Shown piece by piece: positions 27,244 to 37,789 of a stretch of DNA of 64,000 nucleotides; the first letter of the stretch is position 1; the number at the start of each line of letters is the position of its first letter. The notes beneath the pieces were generated by a model that saw only the letters and a list, made by a program, of their open reading frames with translations, had not been told where the DNA came from and did no database searches. The translations under genes and the position numbers were made by a program. The stretch spans positions 3,104,229 to 3,168,228 of the forward strand of contig NW_002060944.1 of NCBI RefSeq assembly GCF_000150275.1. The letters run 5' to 3'. The DNA is from Trichoplax adhaerens. Taxonomy: Eukaryota; Placozoa; Uniplacotomia; Trichoplacea; Trichoplacidae.

Positions 27244-27501
27244 ATGAATTCAAATTTTAGAATAACTTGGATGGCTTTATTTATTTTCGCCTTTATGGTA
27301 ACCATGAACGCTGCTATACCATTATCGTCTAACTCTCAAGCTCATCGACAGTTAATTAAAGATAATTTAATCCATCCCATGGATGAATCAAACCAACATC
27401 TTCATCATGAGATCATTCATAAATTGCACAAAGTATTACATAACGAATTAGCTAAAACAAAAAAAGAAGATAGTAGCGATCCTGATATTTGGTTTGGTTA
27501 A
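27244..27501 (+). CDS. Putative neuropeptide/secreted peptide precursor, 85 aa, C-terminal amidation signal
   Basis: The 85-aa product has a clear signal peptide: a hydrophobic run at residues 10-23 (WMALFIFAFMVTMN) with a likely cut near Ala24. A His-rich, Cys-free propeptide follows. Near the C-terminus a dibasic Lys-Lys (residues 73-74) precedes the last 11 residues, EDSSDPDIWFG, directly followed by the stop codon. Proprotein convertase cutting after KK, removal of Gly by amidating enzyme and release of a 10-residue ...DIWF-amide is the usual neuropeptide route. This is inferred from the motif; I do not recognise the peptide. It is a single-copy precursor, whereas many early-animal precursors carry repeats. 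The coding region is one exon; an upstream untranslated exon and TATA box are likely. A poly(A) signal AATAAA lies near 27579. Confidence 0.65.
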   Translation: MNSNFRITWMALFIFAFMVTMNAAIPLSSNSQAHRQLIKDNLIHPMDESNQHLHHEIIHKLHKVLHNELAKTKKEDSSDPDIWFG

Positions 27502-29277
27502 ACTAATATGGAAGAATATACCGGTACTCAATACATTCCTTAATTGAGAAACTGAATTCTACGAGTCCTAAACTGCAATAAATTTATGAGCTCGTAAGGA
27601 TATATGATAGCCGATTATTTTCAAATTTTTCACCTCTAGCTATCGAAAGTGAGCAACGTAGAGTATGATAAATAATTAATTAGTATGAATCTGCCTTTAA
27701 AATTGTAAATTTGGTTAACGTCTTGTATAACACACCTTATTAACCTTATTAGAGATAACTTAGCACTGTTATTATTTGTTCAGTTCAATCTTTCCGGTAT
27801 TGATGAGAGACTTAAGACATGAAAAGTCTTTTAGAAATGTAATTAAAAATTCTGACATCATTAACTGGCATATCAACTCAGTATAAAGTTTTTGAATACT
27901 ATACGCTGTACATGCTTTATATTGTATTACCAGGTGGCCAGTGCAAAAACCATAATGCGAGTGGAACAATCGATCATTCTTTAATATCGTAGAGAATTAT
28001 GCTTGCAGATACTAATCTAAAAACTATCATGGCATTTAGCAATTCTATTTGAGGTCAAACTATTCTATAATAAAATGAAAGTGTGGCATGAAAATATTTT
28101 ATATAGCGATATTGATGGATTATTGAACGATTACATTATTAGGAATTACATGATATATTTTATTTTAATGAAGCGAATGTTAAAATAAAAATAGCAGAAA
28201 TCCTCATCCATATTACAATAAAAAGCAAATCTTCTAAAGTCATATTTATCATCTGTTCTATGTTAATGTGAAATTGATCACGGAAGCTCATGAAGTAATT
28301 CAACTCATTGCTTCTGTTAATTGCGATGAATTAGGCAATGAATTACATATAATAATAGGGCCATCATCAACGATAGTTCCATGATTTCAGATATGGTATT
28401 AAATTTACAGTTGATATATATTTAATTAAAATAAAGAAATAAGGAAACTATTGACATCATTAGTTCGTTTCTTCCTCTCTCCTTTCAAGAGAGAAAAAAT
28501 CCTGTAGCAATAATCTATTGCCGTAATTTAATGCCTATAATGTCCCTGCTTCACGTACATCTACACCATCTCGAGGACTGTGTCTAGTATATTTTACTCA
28601 ACTAAATGTAGTGAAAGTTAATTTTGCGATAGTGCTAGACAAGGAAAGACTTCCTTTTATCATCGGTACATAATTCTTTTTATTTTTCTGTACATATACA
28701 ATATAGATAGATAGTCATAGATTACGATAGGAGAAAAGAGATTTGCAAGATTAGAAATGACATTAGCTAACCAGCATTGCTAGTTGTATGTCAACATTTA
28801 GCCGTAATTTTCCTTTATTATGTCATTTATTTAGATATTAAAACATTTAAAAATGTCACCATTTAGAACCGATATGAACAATAGGATTGTTAAAAGACAT
28901 TTCTTGTAAGAAGTTTGCACTTTTTAAAATAGAATATCAACTTGAAAGGCATATTACAATGATATTTTCCGAAGTGTTGATACGTTAAAATTAGCAGCAA
29001 ATAATAATACTTTTAATTAAAATCATGGTTAATAGTTGTCGACAATGGTGAGAAAAACAGACACTGATCATTGCAGTAGTACAGCAAAATAGAATATTTT
29101 TCCATGAATGAGAAGAATTTAATGAGGGAAAGGACTTCATTTCCAAGTTATTGCATATAATTGTTAAGTTAATTGAACCTGATAGTAATCAATCAGTAGA
29201 ATACCAGCAAAGCTGTAGATTAGACGTTTTGTATATTTGTTTCTTACATGGACACGAGTATTTCACGGCATTGTTTA
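27502..29277. other. Non-coding stretch
   Basis: This holds the 3' untranslated region of the peptide gene (AATAAA near 27579) and then about 1.7 kb in which no gene was seen. On the minus strand an AATAAA overlaps the stop codon of the neighbouring kinase (29274-29279). Confidence 0.5.
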
Positions 29278-32200
29278 TTATACATCGAATAGGTTAACAC
29301 CACAGTCTCCAGATGTCTCTTCAATCAGTTGGTTAAACCAAGATGCAACATCAACATCTTTCGTTTCGTAAATTTGGATGAATTTATGTTGCTGAAATTT
29401 AAACATGTAACAATGTGTACATAGTCAGTACATTTATGTGATAAAAAAAAATCGTTACGAATAATGTCTTTAATAATAAAGCCTTTTCATAAGTTGGTTT
29501 AAAGTATACAAGGAAATAATGTCAACAATAAATGTTACGTAGTATTTAACTTTTACTAACTAGTAATTCGGCATATTTCGGCCTGCGATCGTGATCTTTT
29601 ATTAAACTGTAAATAGCATAAATATTAATTAGCCATGGTTATCAGAAACAGATGGTAGCCATTAAAAATCGCCATATAGATACGAAAGATGCACTAGTAT
29701 ATTTAAGGTAATAAACAGTAATTATTATGGTTGCTAAGTCAGCTAATGCCTACACTCCTATTCGAGTTGTTTCTAAACACTGCTGTTAAACTAACCATTT
29801 CTCTACAAATGAGCAAAATTCTTGTGAAAATTGACCATTGCTTGGTAGTTTAGGTGGATCATCTTGCAATATTCTCGTCAACACTTGAAATTCTCCTTCA
29901 CATTCATCGTAAGGAAATTTTCCGGTCGCCAGTTCAACCTATTTGTATGAAAAATTAATAGTATGATATAATTGCGTTCTCAACTAAGCCAATGTCAAAG
30001 TTTACTACTATAGGGTTTACATACCAGAGAAATTCCTAAACTCCAAACGTCTGCGCGAATATCATATGTTCCAGTAGGATTTGACGGATCAATTCTTTCA
30101 GGCTTATCGACAAAGTAAAACAGATTTACGCACGCAACTGGTTAATTATAATCAAACACAATACTGGTTGTATTCATAATAAATAAAAAATTGTCTACAA
30201 GCAAATAATAATTTCCATGTCATTGATAAGTACTGAGATTGATGTAACGCTTTACATACCGACATGTATGCTGCACATCCTTTGCCACGTGTACGAGCTT
30301 TAGAATCAACTAAACGCCCACTAATACCAAAATCGCACAATTTAACATTACCATCAGCATCTAATAGAATATTTGATGGCTTGACATCTTCAATGTAACC
30401 AAATGAATGAAAGATTGAATTTAAAATTTTAAATTAGTGGGTACCTCATTTTAAAACGTTTCCGTAACGTAGTTACGAAATTCAAAAATTGAGTTAATAA
30501 AAGGGTAAAGCAAATATTTAGCATTGGTTATAAATACCTCGATGAATTACTCCATGATTTTGTTTCAGGTAGTGTAGTGCCTTGACAACCTAAATTTTTG
30601 GTTCAAGCAATATACATGGATTGGTCTGATAGATTACTTGTCCTGTGATATTGCTCAATTTCTAAAATTACCGGACTCTAATACTCACCGCGACTGTGAT
30701 CTTTCCTAAGATATCTTCAGGAATAGGCTGACCGGTTCTAGTTAGCAGTTTGCATAAACATGTACTCATTTTCTCCATGCAGATCAAAATATCAGACTAG
30801 CAAAGGAAGGTGTATTATCAATATATTAGAAAGCCAACTTGTAGGGTAATTTAATTGTTACATTTAAGTTAGTAACACGATATCTATTACATAGAATTAC
30901 CGCAGTTAATCAACATCAATTATGATTATCAAATAATTCATAAACTATTTGATAGGACACACTTATAAAGATCGTTCTAAACTACTTGCTCGCTGTTGCA
31001 AGTTCCTATAACTACACTAGTTTATAAACACATCTTGGCACACTGTCGTACCTCTGCAATCAGTAAGCCGAAGCATTTAACTATGTATGGACAATCATGA
31101 CTCTTCATAACTACTTGTAAATCCATTAATACTCGTTTTTTCTCTTCTTCATTTTGAATTCGAGGAATTTTCTATATGAAGATGACAAATAATCAATAAC
31201 TTGAAATTTTTTTCTCTGTCGTCCATATAACGAGAGAAATAATTTTTCCTTTGGCATTTATTTTAAATATAGAGATCAATCTATTAGTTGAATTAGCCAA
31301 TCGACTTTGTACGAGATAGCAGATTGCTAACCTTAACTGCTATTACAGATCTAGTTGCTGCATGTTCCATGGCATAGACAGTCCCGCAAGTTCCACTGCC
31401 AATTTGACCCATAACTTGAAGATCGTCAAGGCCTATTTTATATTTCTAGAATTTTACACATTTTCGATCAAGAGATTAATCATCATGTCATTCAAGACCG
31501 AAGCAGTAGAATGAGAATAGTCGGTTATGATATTTATTACAGTTCGTTTTTGCCTCATGCGGTAACATCGAGTAAAAACCACCGCAGATTACCTTTCCAT
31601 CAATAGTTAGTAAACCAGTTTCCTTCTTAATCTCTTCTAGCTGCTGATCCAATCTATTGATAACGATATCAGATGAAAATAAGACACGAGTGTCACTAAT
31701 TACTATGCATGTCGTTATTACGGCCGTTCCAAAGAATGTTTTTCAGTCTCTAAACTGGCCAAGGTCAATGTCAAGGCTTCTAACGTTGTTTAGCCTAGGG
31801 GTGAACTCACTTTTATAAACACCATCGCGATCTACCTTGATAATAATTCTTGGCGTGTACAGTATAGTACTATATTAGCACAAATACCATATGAGGCATA
31901 CTGGAAAGTGCAACTAATTTGAGTACGGTTTGGAATTGCAGTTTATTCATTCAATTAGGCTGCAATGAAATGGTACTGCTACTGTAATCGTGTCGCTTTA
32001 CATAATCACTAAATATCGTCTCCAAATTGATGGTATCCATAAGTTAACATGTGCAGTATTGCTTCGTGTCTATCTCTATGAGATGATTTTAAAGCTATCA
32101 CACTGTCTATATATACATACACATTAATCTAACCTATCGAGTCGCACCTATTTTTATATATATACTGTACATATTAATCTAACCTATCGAGTCGTACCTA

Positions 32201-33321
32201 TTTTTAGTTACGATGTTTTTATTCAAGATATGACGATTATGTAATTATGATACGATTCAACAATATTGTACTTACTGTTCATTTTCAGATGCACCAGTAC
32301 GACGAGCTACTTCTCTACGAACTAAATATCCATCAAATGAACGTTATCCAGTTTAGTAAAGTTGCCCCAAAATTCAATGACAATAGAACGACAACACGTA
32401 GATGAAGCGATTAAAATGTTGTCTACTCTATTGTTTTTATATTACGAATGCTGTTACAAACAGTACTACTCTATTTACATGTAAAGTATCAATAATAAGA
32501 TTAATAATTATATAATCGGAGAATCCAATCTGTGGGTATTACTACTCTTGACTGTGGTGACATGTTCTATAAATATGCAATCGGTATTGAGTAGTTTGCT
32601 TGACAAATACTGCTGTTGGTTCTATACCGTTGGATAGACATGTATCGTTATAATCGTATGCTGGAGGTCAGATGTAGGATATAAGAGAAATTTTTTCTAC
32701 TTCATAAAAATATGATGATGAGATAGATGTTGTACCGTTTCCAAGGAATAGTAAAATAAAATTATTGTGAACTAGTTGCTCAATACAGTTCATTGCATCA
32801 GTAGAATGATTCAAGGATGACGCATTAAATGATTGATTTATAGAGGACCGTATGCATCATGATTTTTCTACACCGCATAATGTGCTTTATGCTATGATCA
32901 CTGGCTATAGGCGACACGGATTCCATTCTATAACGCTATTTGGAAATGGCAATATTGTAAAATGATACCAATTGCAACTGCCTATCCTACATTCAATTCA
33001 ATATTACTCAAATTGGATAACGAACGCGTTCAGGCAATTAGTAGACATACAAGTAGTATTACGTTAAGTGAAGAGAATACGACCCTATGACAAAGGTCGA
33101 CAAGACAGAATACGATGTGCAACTGGATGTTGTGTTTTGATTACAGCACCTGGTCTCCTTTTAGGTTTGAAATTAGTTGATAAATTTAACGTCGGTTTTG
33201 ATTGATTTAAGTTATGGCCTAGTAAATGATTGTAATTCTTCTTGGGTTCATTCTCTTGTTTTAAATTTAATCCTAATGCGCTCATTCCGTCACGTATATT
33301 GCCAGTTGGTGACGAAGACAT
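29278..33321 (-). CDS. MAP2K7: MAP kinase kinase 7 orthologue (JNK pathway)
   Basis: Twelve minus-strand exons: 33321-33150, 32321-32276, 31653-31593, 31445-31332, 31171-31052, 30796-30689, 30589-30538, 30387-30260, 30102-30025, 29938-29796, 29606-29561, 29391-29278. They join to 1182 nt (393 aa; human MKK7 419). The protein is a dual-specificity kinase that phosphorylates JNK. Visible: Gly loop GSGTCGTV (109-116), AVK Lys131, HRD 223-225, DFG 243-245, the MKK7-type activation loop with phosphosites Ser253 and Thr257 (DSKARTRGKGCAAYM), then SPERID and DVWSLGISL. The N-terminus keeps a LKQEN segment and a KPTLNL stretch like the JNK-docking D-sites of MKK7. The first two exon borders are the least certain. 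The frame is open further 5' to 33435 without another ATG, and a CCCTAG acceptor at about 33448 allows an upstream exon, so Met1 (33321) is a choice, supported by the alignment to LKQEN. Confidence 0.93.
32119..32213. repeat. Two direct copies of a ~50-bp unit in a kinase intron
   Basis: The string TTAATCTAACCTATCGAGTC followed by G(C/T)ACCTATTTTTA occurs twice in tandem, separated by TATA-rich sequence, inside the MKK7 intron 31654-32275. It is a recent short duplication with no assigned function. Confidence 0.75.
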
Positions 33322-33473
33322 AGCGCTTTTTCTCCTCTTGGGCCTTGATGTTGCGTGGACTTTGTTAGAAAAAGAGCGTCTGAATGGGATTTGTTCTGTC
33401 CGAGTGGTGAAAGGATGTTGGTCAACACTTTCCAATTGGTTTGCCAGCTAGGGTCCAGCTGGAGTAGTGTGTC

Positions 33474-34140
33474 ACGACAGTGCAATACTGTACAGTGTAC
33501 AGTACGGCCACGGTGGAGTACTATCCGTACAGTACAGTACTGTACGTCAGCGCTTTCTCATACGGGCACCACTAACCATACAGTGTACAGTGTACAGTAC
33601 GGCTTATTGGAGGTTTTCTTTGTACTGTAGACGAGTACTGTACTGTACACTGTACAGTACACTCTGCAAGTGTGCTACAGCTACACCTGTCGAAGGTTTG
33701 GTAGATTGGCTACTGTACACTGTACAGTACTGTACTGTACAAGTTTTGATCATATTATCTGTTTTTTTAAAATCTAGATTGAATTTCTACACCCTTGTAC
33801 TGTAGACTCTGCAAGTGTGCTACAGTGCGACAGTACCATGGTACTGTAGATTGGCTACTGTAGACTCTGAAAGTGTGCTACAGTACGACAGGACCATAGT
33901 ACTGTAGATTGGCTAGTGTACTCTGTAAGTGTCCTACTGTACAGTACGACAGGACCATGGTACTGTAGATTGGCTACTGTAGATTCTGAAAGTGTGCTAC
34001 AGCACGACAGGACAATGGTACTTCTACAGGACCATGGTACTGTAGGTTGGCTACTGTACTGTACTGTACTCCATGCTACAGTCACTACAGTGCATTGCGT
34101 ACAGTACTGAGTACTGTACGCAACTACCCAATTTACTGTA
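33474..34140. repeat. GTAC-palindrome-rich cluster with an embedded ~58-62-bp tandem repeat
   Basis: The block is packed with variants of the self-complementary string GTACTGTACAGTAC and its halves. Within it about five tandem units run from about 33663 to 34062, each containing CTCTG(C/A)AAGTGTGCTACAG, a CGACAGGACCATGGTACTG-like piece and TAGATTGGCTACTGTA. Reading frames through it are artefacts of the repeat. It lies just upstream of the MKK7 gene on the strand that gene uses. Confidence 0.85.
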
Positions 34141-35449
34141 GACCATACGGGTAGAACAAAGCTTGTTGGAATCATTGCTTACCCAACTCTCAAAGGAGAT
34201 GTTAACGATTGCACACTGATCATATTGAACAATTTTGTCAATTGACGCACTTTTAGTACTCGCGCAAGACGCATTGACGCAACGTCCAACACGTATTCTA
34301 AATTCGGCCATTTTGTTTTTGATGGACTGAAATACGCGCCACGCACTGCGACCTACAGTACTGTATACAGTAGAGTAGGCGGCATCTTTATGGTGGAAAA
34401 ATGGTCAATTGCCATAGTCATGAATGCCAGAACGAAATGATGTCACCCCTGCTACTAAGCAATTGCACAATCGATGACTTATTTTTTGTTTCATTTTGCG
34501 CAATATGGAAATGATATCCTATTCGTTACTGTATATTATCCAAACGGATCATTTGCCACGTCGTTTTAGTTCACTTCAAGCTATTTTACAGTCTTGTAGT
34601 CTCTGCAAAACCTCACTAACCTCTCTGTACTGTATGCTTGATATTTACCATGAGGTAGGATTAGCCCTGCAATGGTGTACTGTGTATAGTGCAGACCTCC
34701 ATTGTAAAAGGTAAAATATTATGCTTTATATTTACAGAGTTTCACTTCCCAATCTGTAAGTGACTGCTACAGTTAAGCACGTTAGAAAAAGGTCAATGCC
34801 TAGTAAACAAATTATTGAATGTCGTTCGAGTATGCCTGTGTAATGAATGGAGATATACTGCACCATAATTGCACACTCGTAACTTATTGCAGTATAAATG
34901 GAGTAGCCAAAAAATCAGTGCAGACTATTCATGTGGTACTGCAACTGTTAACCACTTGGCAGTCAACGCACTGTAGTATGCACTACAGTATTAACATAAT
35001 TATAGATGAATATGTAATAACTACTAACAGATCAATCATCTACTATACGCCGCAAAATAAACAAATAGATTAATATAGTATAAATCCCCGGATTTAGATT
35101 GTTACGTGCATTGCTGTTCAGACCAGTAAAGTCACTATATATAGTATTTATTTAACTATTTTTAAAATACTCCTATGGAGAGTAAAATCGTAATCGAATT
35201 ATCTACATTGATTGTATAGATTTCTCATCTAACGTACAACTGATATTATTATTAGTAAGTATTGTGCATATAAATGTATGTAATCATTGATACATTATTA
35301 ATACTAGTAGATTACCCGTTCAAATGAACAGAAAGCAATAAATTAAAAGAAATGATCAGCTAGACTACATTAGAGCTTTAGCACGTACGTTTGCATTACC
35401 ATCCAAATTATGCTACATTATCTTTCAACGCATAGATTTTCTAACAAGT
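34141..35449. other. Non-coding stretch between repeats
   Basis: No gene was recognised. Scattered single GTACTGTA-type motifs continue into it (for example near 34360 and 34630). Confidence 0.45.
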
Positions 35450-35883
35450 GCAAAAAAATGGTGATCCTAACAACAGACAGCGTATTCTTGTGCACGTCTT
35501 TATGTAATTATAGTAGATAACGGCAAGTAAGGGGATAGCGGTTAATGATAAGTCGGTTTATATCACTATATTACGTATATTGATATCGAGTAAAATAAAT
35601 AATCCACTGAGATACAATTTTGAGGGTCAAGTTTGCTACAAGAACTTGCTATTAAATTTAAAGTCTCGGAATTTAACTGCAAGTTTTTGTAGGAAACTTA
35701 ATCCTCGAGATTGTATCTCAGTGATATATAATGCCCAATCTTATAAGAGAAAAAAATGGTAATCCTGACAACTGACAACGTAATCTAGCGCACGGCTGCA
35801 TATAATTGTAGTAGATAATGGCAAGTAAAGTGACAGAGGTTAATGATGGAGTAGTTTAAATCACTATGCTACGTGTAGTTGCA
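35450..35883. repeat. Direct repeats (~133 bp) flanking a hairpin
   Basis: Segments 35450-35582 and 35748-35883 are diverged direct copies. Both start with an A-run plus ATGGT(G/A)ATCCT(A/G)ACAACTGAC-like sequence and share AATTATAGTAGATAA..GGCAAGTAA and TTAATGAT. Between them sits the inverted repeat at 35605-35723. The arrangement could be a tandem duplication or the long flanks of a fold-back element. Confidence 0.7.
35605..35723 (+). repeat. Long inverted repeat: 45-bp arms, 29-nt loop
   Basis: Arms 35605-35649 and 35679-35723 are the same length and differ at only six positions. Read as + strand RNA, four of the six differences are G-U pairs and two are real mismatches; read as - strand RNA the same four become A-C mismatches. 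A stable stem-loop RNA from the + strand, or a small fold-back/MITE-type DNA element, both fit. No coding potential is seen. Confidence 0.75.
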
Positions 35884-36841
35884 TTAGTAAAACAAATGAA
35901 GCACAAACTGCCAAAGACCACGTTGACCATATAAAGATACGAACCCTATTCGTGGCAACATGAAAGATATTACGGTAGCGCGTGTGGAAAGTATATTTCA
36001 GAAAATGATCGGTTTTCTTGGAATAGTACTGTTAATTTATGATGAAAAATCATGTGATAGTAAACAGAGATTCGTGGTCGATCCGTTACGTATCTATGCG
36101 GTGTGCAGCTACAAATAATATAGGTTTATCCAGTCTGCAATGATACAACGTCGTAGATCATGAATATAACATTCACGTAGTTCTTAATCAACTAGTATAC
36201 TTCAGGAAGCGGAAAATACATAAATATAATTTTTGCCTTGATATGGTATTTTATAATAGCTGTCATCAAAAAGATTGATTTCTGCAAGACCGAAACAATA
36301 TCCGATATTTTACATTAATTAAAGGCATTCTTTTAAACTCCACCGATTTTATCGCTCCGGCTACTTTTACCATTAGGCACGAAAGACATAAGAAATCTAG
36401 CAATATTATAACTATTGGTATTATTATAGTACCGTACTACATTTATTGTATCCAAAATTTAGATAAGTAATAATTATGACACTTGTATGATGCTTTTTAA
36501 ATATTATACAATATATGACATTTCTATTTATTGATAATAGTATTCTGATATTATACATAACAAAATGTTGATAACAATTTTACCTTGTCTTTACTGTATA
36601 TGAGCATATCTATACTTACGGATGAAATCGACCGTGTACAGAGATTATATCCGTGAATATCTTACTTATGTATTCGAATAGTCCAAATAGATTGCTTACT
36701 GCTACATATTACCAATATACACAATCTAATGATTATACTTAATACAGCTGGTTATGATGATAATTTCAGACAAGGAAGTACATGCAGATTACAAGTTGAT
36801 ATATAACAGTCCTAAATGAAATAATTACTAGAAATATATAG
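35884..36841. other. Non-coding stretch
   Basis: AT-rich sequence without a recognisable gene; it includes the 3' flank of the EF-hand gene on the minus strand. Confidence 0.45.
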
Positions 36842-37789
36842 TTATAATTCATCACTAGAATGCTTAGTAGTCGGTAAACTACCCACAAATATATCAGAAT
36901 TATCCAGTATCTCTTCTACAGATAGTTTTTGATCTTGATTCTTATCTGCTTTATTGATCAGGTGTCTTGCTTCATTGCGTAACTGATTGAGAAATTGTAC
37001 TGGAACATAGTATAACCTAACTTCTTCTAAATCCAACATCCCATCATTATTTTTGTCATATGAATCAAATTTTTGCTTTTCTTCCTTTAACCAATCGTGG
37101 GTATGCTCAATTTCTTGTATGTTGTCGTGATTACTTCCCAAATATTCCTTGAATTCTAACAGATTGTCTTTATTCCTATCAGACTTGTGCAAAGCTTCCT
37201 GATGTAAAAACTCTGCCATTCTTGGATCACTTTCAGGATGCAACCAGATCTTAAATTCATGAAGGCTTAATTTCAAGTCACCATCAGTGTCTGCATGGTT
37301 ATATTTTTCTTTATCATATTTCATTTCTTTAAGGTCAACATTTTGCGATACAACTAAAATACCAGCAGTCTCAGAATTATCACTTATCCCATACTTTGCC
37401 GACCTTATTTCATCCCATGAAACCTTGTTGTCCTTGTTTTTGTCATATAACTGAAAAGAAGCTTCCGCACCTCTTGCTATTACTTTATCTTGACGCGTTC
37501 TTATCCAGTTTGTCAGCTCTAATATATCAATCAAATTATCATTGTTACTATCAATCTCGGGTATAAGCACTTTTAGACGTTCCTTAGAGTTTTCAGAGGT
37601 CAATTTATCAAAGTTTTGTGCTTCTTCAACACCTAGGAACACCTGATGGTCAAATTCTTTGCTATGTAACTCATCTTTATAATGATCAGTTAATACATGA
37701 AAATGATGATCTTGGCATTGAATAAGGCAAAGATGCAATCCGACCATAAGAACTGAAAGAACTGCTGAGTAATAGTTTTCTTTAAGCAT
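36842..37789 (-). CDS. Calumenin/reticulocalbin-family Ca2+-binding protein of the secretory pathway
   Basis: A single-exon gene encodes 315 aa, the usual length for the CREC family (calumenin, reticulocalbin). A signal peptide (about 1-25) is followed by the family's FLG.EEA motif (51-57) and six canonical EF-hand loops starting at Asp80, Asp116, Asp167, Asp204, Asp245 and Asp282. All have D/N-x-D/N-x-D/N patterns and a Glu at position 12. The C-terminus ...HSSDEL is a KDEL-like retrieval signal, so the protein should stay in the ER/Golgi lumen, as reticulocalbins do, and act as a low-affinity calcium-binding chaperone. The conserved EARHL segment before the last EF hand supports the family call. 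Whether it is the calumenin or reticulocalbin orthologue cannot be settled. Lack of introns is unusual beside its intron-rich neighbours and could mean an old retrocopy that kept function. Confidence 0.93.
   Translation of the reverse strand: MLKENYYSAVLSVLMVGLHLCLIQCQDHHFHVLTDHYKDELHSKEFDHQVFLGVEEAQNFDKLTSENSKERLKVLIPEIDSNNDNLIDILELTNWIRTRQDKVIARGAEASFQLYDKNKDNKVSWDEIRSAKYGISDNSETAGILVVSQNVDLKEMKYDKEKYNHADTDGDLKLSLHEFKIWLHPESDPRMAEFLHQEALHKSDRNKDNLLEFKEYLGSNHDNIQEIEHTHDWLKEEKQKFDSYDKNNDGMLDLEEVRLYYVPVQFLNQLRNEARHLINKADKNQDQKLSVEEILDNSDIFVGSLPTTKHSSDEL

Noticed and set aside
33467-34311. Several overlapping open frames on both strands (64-112 codons)
   Set aside because: They run through GTACTGTAC palindromes and tandem units, which are stop-poor by composition; the translations are repetitive and match on both strands.
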